Notes under the pieces: model-generated | The model's database searches: none | Seen by the model: only the letters and a program-made list of their open reading frames with translations | Told to the model about the DNA's origin: nothing | Shown: one piece after another, positions 59,890 through 64,000 of the stretch | Position numbering within the stretch: the first letter of the stretch is position 1 | Layout: every line of letters starts with the position of its first letter | Assembly (NCBI GenBank): GCA_029204225.1 | Contig: CM055115.1 | Coordinates: 7,432,397 to 7,496,396, forward strand | Reading direction: 5' to 3' | From: Diphasiastrum complanatum | Taxonomy: Eukaryota; Streptophyta; Lycopodiopsida; Lycopodiales; Lycopodiaceae | DNA: 64,000 nucleotides | Program-made: the position numbers and the translations under genes

Positions 59890-60279
59890 CCGTTCACGGA
59901 TCAATGTCTATTTACCGTCCGGAAGCTGAAGGCATATTGTTCTTTGGCCTTCAATTTTATGTGTATTTGAGTCACCGACGTAGATATACTTCGAATTTGC
60001 TTGTGTAAGGCTTTCAAATAGGGATTTTCATGGAGACATGTGTTGGGAAGCACCTGAATCAAAATATGATTGATGGGTATCTCTACTGTGTTGATCTTGT
60101 ACCATCAGCAACGTCAGATCCTCATGAGAGGTTCTGACAAAATGAAAACTTCCATCTTGCTGTAGCATCTTCTCTTTACTTCGTTGTGCTTGAGAACTTG
60201 ACAGTCCTTGATGTCATGGTTGGTTCTCTTGCAATACTTGTAGAAGAGTTTGGTCTTCAGCTTCGATTGCTATCAATCG

Positions 60280-60310
<31 letters not shown>

Positions 60311-61110
60311 GGTTCAAATCAGTTTGCTCAGCTTTAGTTATCTTGTCCTTTGAGTTCTTTTTCTTGGATTATTGCTTATTTGAATAGAGGACTACTGCCT
60401 TCATATTCGATGAGGATAAGCTTTTCCTTCTTACTTCATCTTGCAAAAAACTTGTCATCAACTTCTGGAGCGATAGCACATGAGTATTGCTCAAGAGCAA
60501 TACTAGAATTTTGTAAGAGAGAGAAAGACTGGACAGTAATGACATGTTGGCGTCTTCGTCCTATACTAGCAAATCTACTATAGCTAGTTGGTTAAGTAGC
60601 TATTTGAAATCGTTTAGATGATCAATGACTGAAGTTCCTTCACTCATCTTGAGCGATAAAAATTTCTTTCTCAGAAAGAGACGAGTCGACACATCTATAG
60701 TTTCATAAAGACTAGACAAAATGTCTCATTTTTCTTTGGAAGTGGAACAATTGCTACATGAGCTATTTGTGAATCTTTAATATTCAAAGACACAATGGCA
60801 AGGGCTTTGCCATCCTTTGCTTCCCATGCGGGCTGCAATTCAGGTTTTGCCGGTTTGGCTATCGAACCGTTTGTGTATCCCCATAGCTCTTTTTTGATGA
60901 GTATCATCTTCATCTTGAACTTCCACATGTACAAATCGTCACTGTTGAACTTGTTAATCAAGCGGATTTCTGAAGTTGAACCTTCCATGATTAAAGAATG
61001 ATCTAATAATGGTAATTAGTCATGAATTCTATTGATAATTTGAATCGAGGTCTAATACCACCTTGTTGGAAGCGTATCCATACAGTTTATCAACTCTGAT
61101 GCCACTCTTG
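59890..61110 (-). pseudogene. Copia E gag and protease remnant with degenerate primer-binding site
   Basis: Minus strand: degenerate primer-binding site TGGCATCAGAGT near 61110, gag from ATG 60988 (INKFNSDDLYMWKFKMKMIL, then VSLNIKDSQIAHV), a poly-Asn stretch coded by (AAC)n at about 60311-60279, a knuckle with its first Cys changed (YKYCKRTNHDIKDC, near 60250-60205), and protease YFDSGASQHMSP near 60070. Stops and frame changes are present. Integrase and RT are absent beyond 59890. Confidence 0.82.
60279..60311. repeat. (GTT)n microsatellite in Copia E gag
   Basis: Eleven GTT repeats; on the coding (minus) strand they read as Asn codons. Confidence 0.92.
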
Positions 61111-61960
61111 TTGGTGTGAAGATGTAATGAAACAATTTAGTCTGCCCAATTGGGTGGTCTGATCATGACACCAAACAAAAGAAAACAGTTGAATGATGAA
61201 TTTGTAGGTCCAGGATCTTGACGAATTATCAAAATTAGGCATCTATGACAATCATGCACTACTTTGAATTAGATATCAGCAGAGCAAGTATTATCAAAAA
61301 GCATTCAATAGTACTTGCATGCATTAAGAAAATAGAGAATCTATATTCTGTTGTTGTGAGTACAACAATCAAATTGTAATCCTATGCTCGAGTATGGTTC
61401 ATAGTACTAATGTGCTATGTGCTACAATCCTACTATGCTTGCTTATAGATTGAATTATATCTCTATCTCTGGAATACTATTCCACTCTCATCTCTGATTA
61501 TGAGGAATTGGATATTTAAGATGCAATGGAGTTCTCATAGAAAAATTCTTAATCACTCATGCTATTCAACCTCTTACTCTAGTAGCTGTCGCGGTACTCC
61601 CTTATTCATGTTTAACTGTATATATACACATAGTAGTTAACGGCTGTATTAAGCACATTTAAGAGTTACAAGATTTTAGTCTTGAAAGTGAGGAGTTACT
61701 GCGTATAGTAGTATAGCGAACTGTGACATAGTCAGCAGTTAGCGAGCTCCATTTCAAGTGGTAACTTGACATTCGATAGTTTGTTCACTGTCGATAGTTC
61801 GATGGTGAACTCTAACGTTGTCTGGTGACAATTCGTTGACTACCGATAGATCGTCGAATACTGCAATGTCAAAGGTTGCTCAAGCTCCGCTTTGACTTTG
61901 CATGTATTTCTATAGACTGTTCTAGAGAGTGTATATTTACATAATTTCGAATCATTTTCT
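61111..61960 (-). repeat. LTR-like sequence of the Copia E/F family
   Basis: The inner part (about 61615-61770) matches the Copia F LTR (TATATACACAT, TAGTCTTGAA, GAGCTCCATTT). It follows the primer-binding site of Copia E on the minus strand, as expected for its 5' LTR. Exact ends are not resolved. Confidence 0.5.
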
Positions 61961-61989
61961 ACTCCTGCACCAATCATTTCTAGTCCATC

Positions 61990-62860
61990 ACGTTCTAACA
62001 TACCTTCTATAAGTTATGCTCCTCAAGTAGAAAATTCTAGTTCAGATGTTGAGTCCGAACAAACTGATACAACCCTTTGAAGGTCATTCAACTAGCATGT
62101 TTTCTCCTCAAGAATTTCAGACATTTGTAGAAGAGTCTCAAACATTTTCAAAATCTTTGTAAGTCACTAATTCAAATAAGTGGAGAGAAGCCATGAAATA
62201 TGAATATAGCTCACTCATTAAAAATGAGACACGAACGCTTACTGAACTTCCTAAAGGCAAAAGAGTTATTGACTATAAATGGATTTTCAAGAAGAAATTC
62301 CATCATGATGGAACTAATTTCAAATGGAAATCTAAATTGTTAGTCAGAGGATTTTCTCAGATTCCAGTAGTACACTATACTGAGAGATTTAGTCTAGTGG
62401 TCAAAATCATTTCAATCAGAGCATTTCTTAGCATTACACCACTAAATATCTAGAGTTGCATTCAAGTGGATGTTTAGATTGCATTTCTTAATGGTTTTTT
62501 CATGAAAAAGTTTATATGAAGCAGCCAAAAGTATTCACTAAACCAAATTTAGAACACAAAGTTTGTATAATCCACAAGGCTCTTTTTGGGCTAAAATAGG
62601 CTCTTAGGACCTGATTATAGAGAATTAATGAAATCTTTCTACATCTCAAATTTTCAGCAAATGTAGCAGATGGAAATATCTACAAGAAGTTTGTAGGCCC
62701 TTACTAGATCATTGTTGTTTTGTATGTAAATGATGCACTGCTACTAAGCAATGATCTCAAGTTCTTATGTGAAATCAAATCTTAGTTGTCAAAGAAATTT
62801 GACATGACATGTTTAGAGCTTGCCTACTATCTTCTTGGAATCTAGATGTTGACATGCAAT
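61990..62860 (+). pseudogene. Copia H fragment: linker and reverse transcriptase
   Basis: Plus strand: NKWREAMKYEYSSLIKNETR, KRVIDYKWIFKKKFHHDGT, LLVRGFSQIPVVHYTERFS (62193-62453), then with stops FLNGF, KALFGLK and VLYVNDALLLSNDL (YVDD changed to YVND) and KKFDMTCLELAYYLLGI. Similar to Copia G but more decayed. Confidence 0.8.
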
Positions 62861-62861
62861 C

Positions 62862-64000
62862 TAGACATGAACGGGTTGAGGTGGTGTGAAAAATGCAATT
62901 ACTAGCTTGATTAAAACAATATATTATGTCGATAGGGAAATTCCACGTGTGGAGGTTGTTCCCACATGTAAAGGATAGGCCTACATTGGCTAGCACATAA
63001 TCTCAAAGGCCAATAAAGCAAATAGTCAAGTTTTCCAAGTTAGGATCAATTTTAGAATTTTTTGAGTTGGTGCAATTTGATTGGATGGTTATAGATTTGT
63101 ATGAGACTTTGGCAGGGGGAAAAGGACAAGTCATAGGATTATCTCACATGTGTGAAGTAGGTTAGATCAGCCCAAATCTCATGCTATATGTATATACTCA
63201 TTTTCGATTTATATTTTACATACAATTTTGAGTAGATCTATCTTTCACATGCAATTTGTTGTGTCCAATTCATTTATGATCACTTGTATTTTGCTCTCTA
63301 CTACGAGTCCGTACAGTAGGTTGTACTTCACACATGTGAAGCCTCTTAATCGATTTACCCACCTTCATGCTTACATATGACATAGAGTGTATTACCTCAT
63401 TTTTTTCCAAACACTATTAGAAAAGTGTGCCCGCTGAAGGCGGACATAGATGTGGCCAAAATTTGTTTGTCAATCCTTTGGTGGGGGGTGTTTTGGATGG
63501 ATTGTGGAGGGGGGGGGGGGGGGTCACAGGGGTTAATGGAGTGCAAGGTGCGTCGGGAACGGACATATGAGATAAAATATTTTTAATTGCCTCAAAACGA
63601 TATCAATAGGTTACAGATTTTATTTTAGACTTCTAGGCCTGCTACGGGTTGTAACTGTGTACTCATACGGTTTTCGATACTTTGCAGTTCATTTCCTGCA
63701 ATTTTTCAGCTTTACAATTGTATTAGTTACACACTTATTTCCCTGTCCGCATATGGACCAAGCTCCCACTTTGTACTGTATTGTACATATTTTGTGTGAT
63801 GCACCACTGGTGCCCAACATGGGATAGGGGATCCGATGCATATGGATACATTAGATATGTATCGATACATCCAACGTTAGATACGCATATTTGTCAAGCA
63901 TTACCCACGCTTTGACATGAACACATACACGAACAAATAGAAAACATAAACATCAATATTACTTAACATTATTTACAAAGGTTTGTACACGGGAGAGGTT
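62862..64000. other. unrecognised terminal kilobase, with a G homopolymer
   Basis: No coding similarity. A run of about 16 G residues lies at 63508-63523. Some TA-rich, near-repetitive text (GATACAT-like) occurs at 63835-63885. Possibly old LTR sequence. Confidence 0.4.

Overview
The window is nuclear DNA of a vascular land plant; the species cannot be read from it. Evidence: two intron-rich genes with GT-AG splicing and plant-specific products (a P3A plasma-membrane H+-ATPase ending in the 14-3-3 motif YTV, and a plastid M41-like membrane protein), a nuclear-type tRNA-Leu, AT-rich intergenic DNA, and dense layers of decayed Copia retrotransposons.

Layout. 1-13 kb: H+-ATPase gene, 19 exons, + strand; the first ~54 codons lie upstream of the window. 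Its introns hold an hAT-type MITE, a (TC)n tract, an exon-derived tandem duplication and a 3.4-kb last intron. 13-19.3 kb: mostly unrecognised intergenic DNA with a Copia RNase H relic. 19.3-23.1 kb: a composite bracketed by ~300-bp direct repeats, holding a ~25-bp minisatellite, gag-like remnants on + and a Copia gag/protease piece on -. 23.9-25.2 kb: relic of an unfamiliar transposase-like gene. 25.2-30.4 kb: Copia element A with its integrase core deleted. 30.4-33.9 kb: a Ulp1-like (C48) cysteine protease gene (+) convergent with an unknown multi-exon gene (-). 33.9-36.7 kb: Copia D (-) fused to the 5' end of Copia B (+). 36.8-46.8 kb: plastid M41-like gene, 10 exons; intron 1 contains a tRNA-Leu(CAG) and a long foldback, intron 9 a complete LARD-like LTR element. 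46.8-56.6 kb: intergenic DNA and Copia fragments F, C and G. 56.6-59.7 kb: a second, more decayed copy of the Ulp1/unknown convergent pair. 59.7-62.9 kb: Copia fragments E and H. The last kilobase is unrecognised.

The two host genes look intact across the window. The most unusual content is the repeated two-gene module (Ulp1-like protease plus unknown convergent gene). Both copies share exon layout, a pair or single inverted repeat inside one intron, and the conserved tail of the partner gene. In copy I the module ends are masked by Copia LTRs, and a transposase-like relic lies just beyond the left Copia in the same orientation, so the module may be part of an unclassified DNA transposon. That last step is inference.
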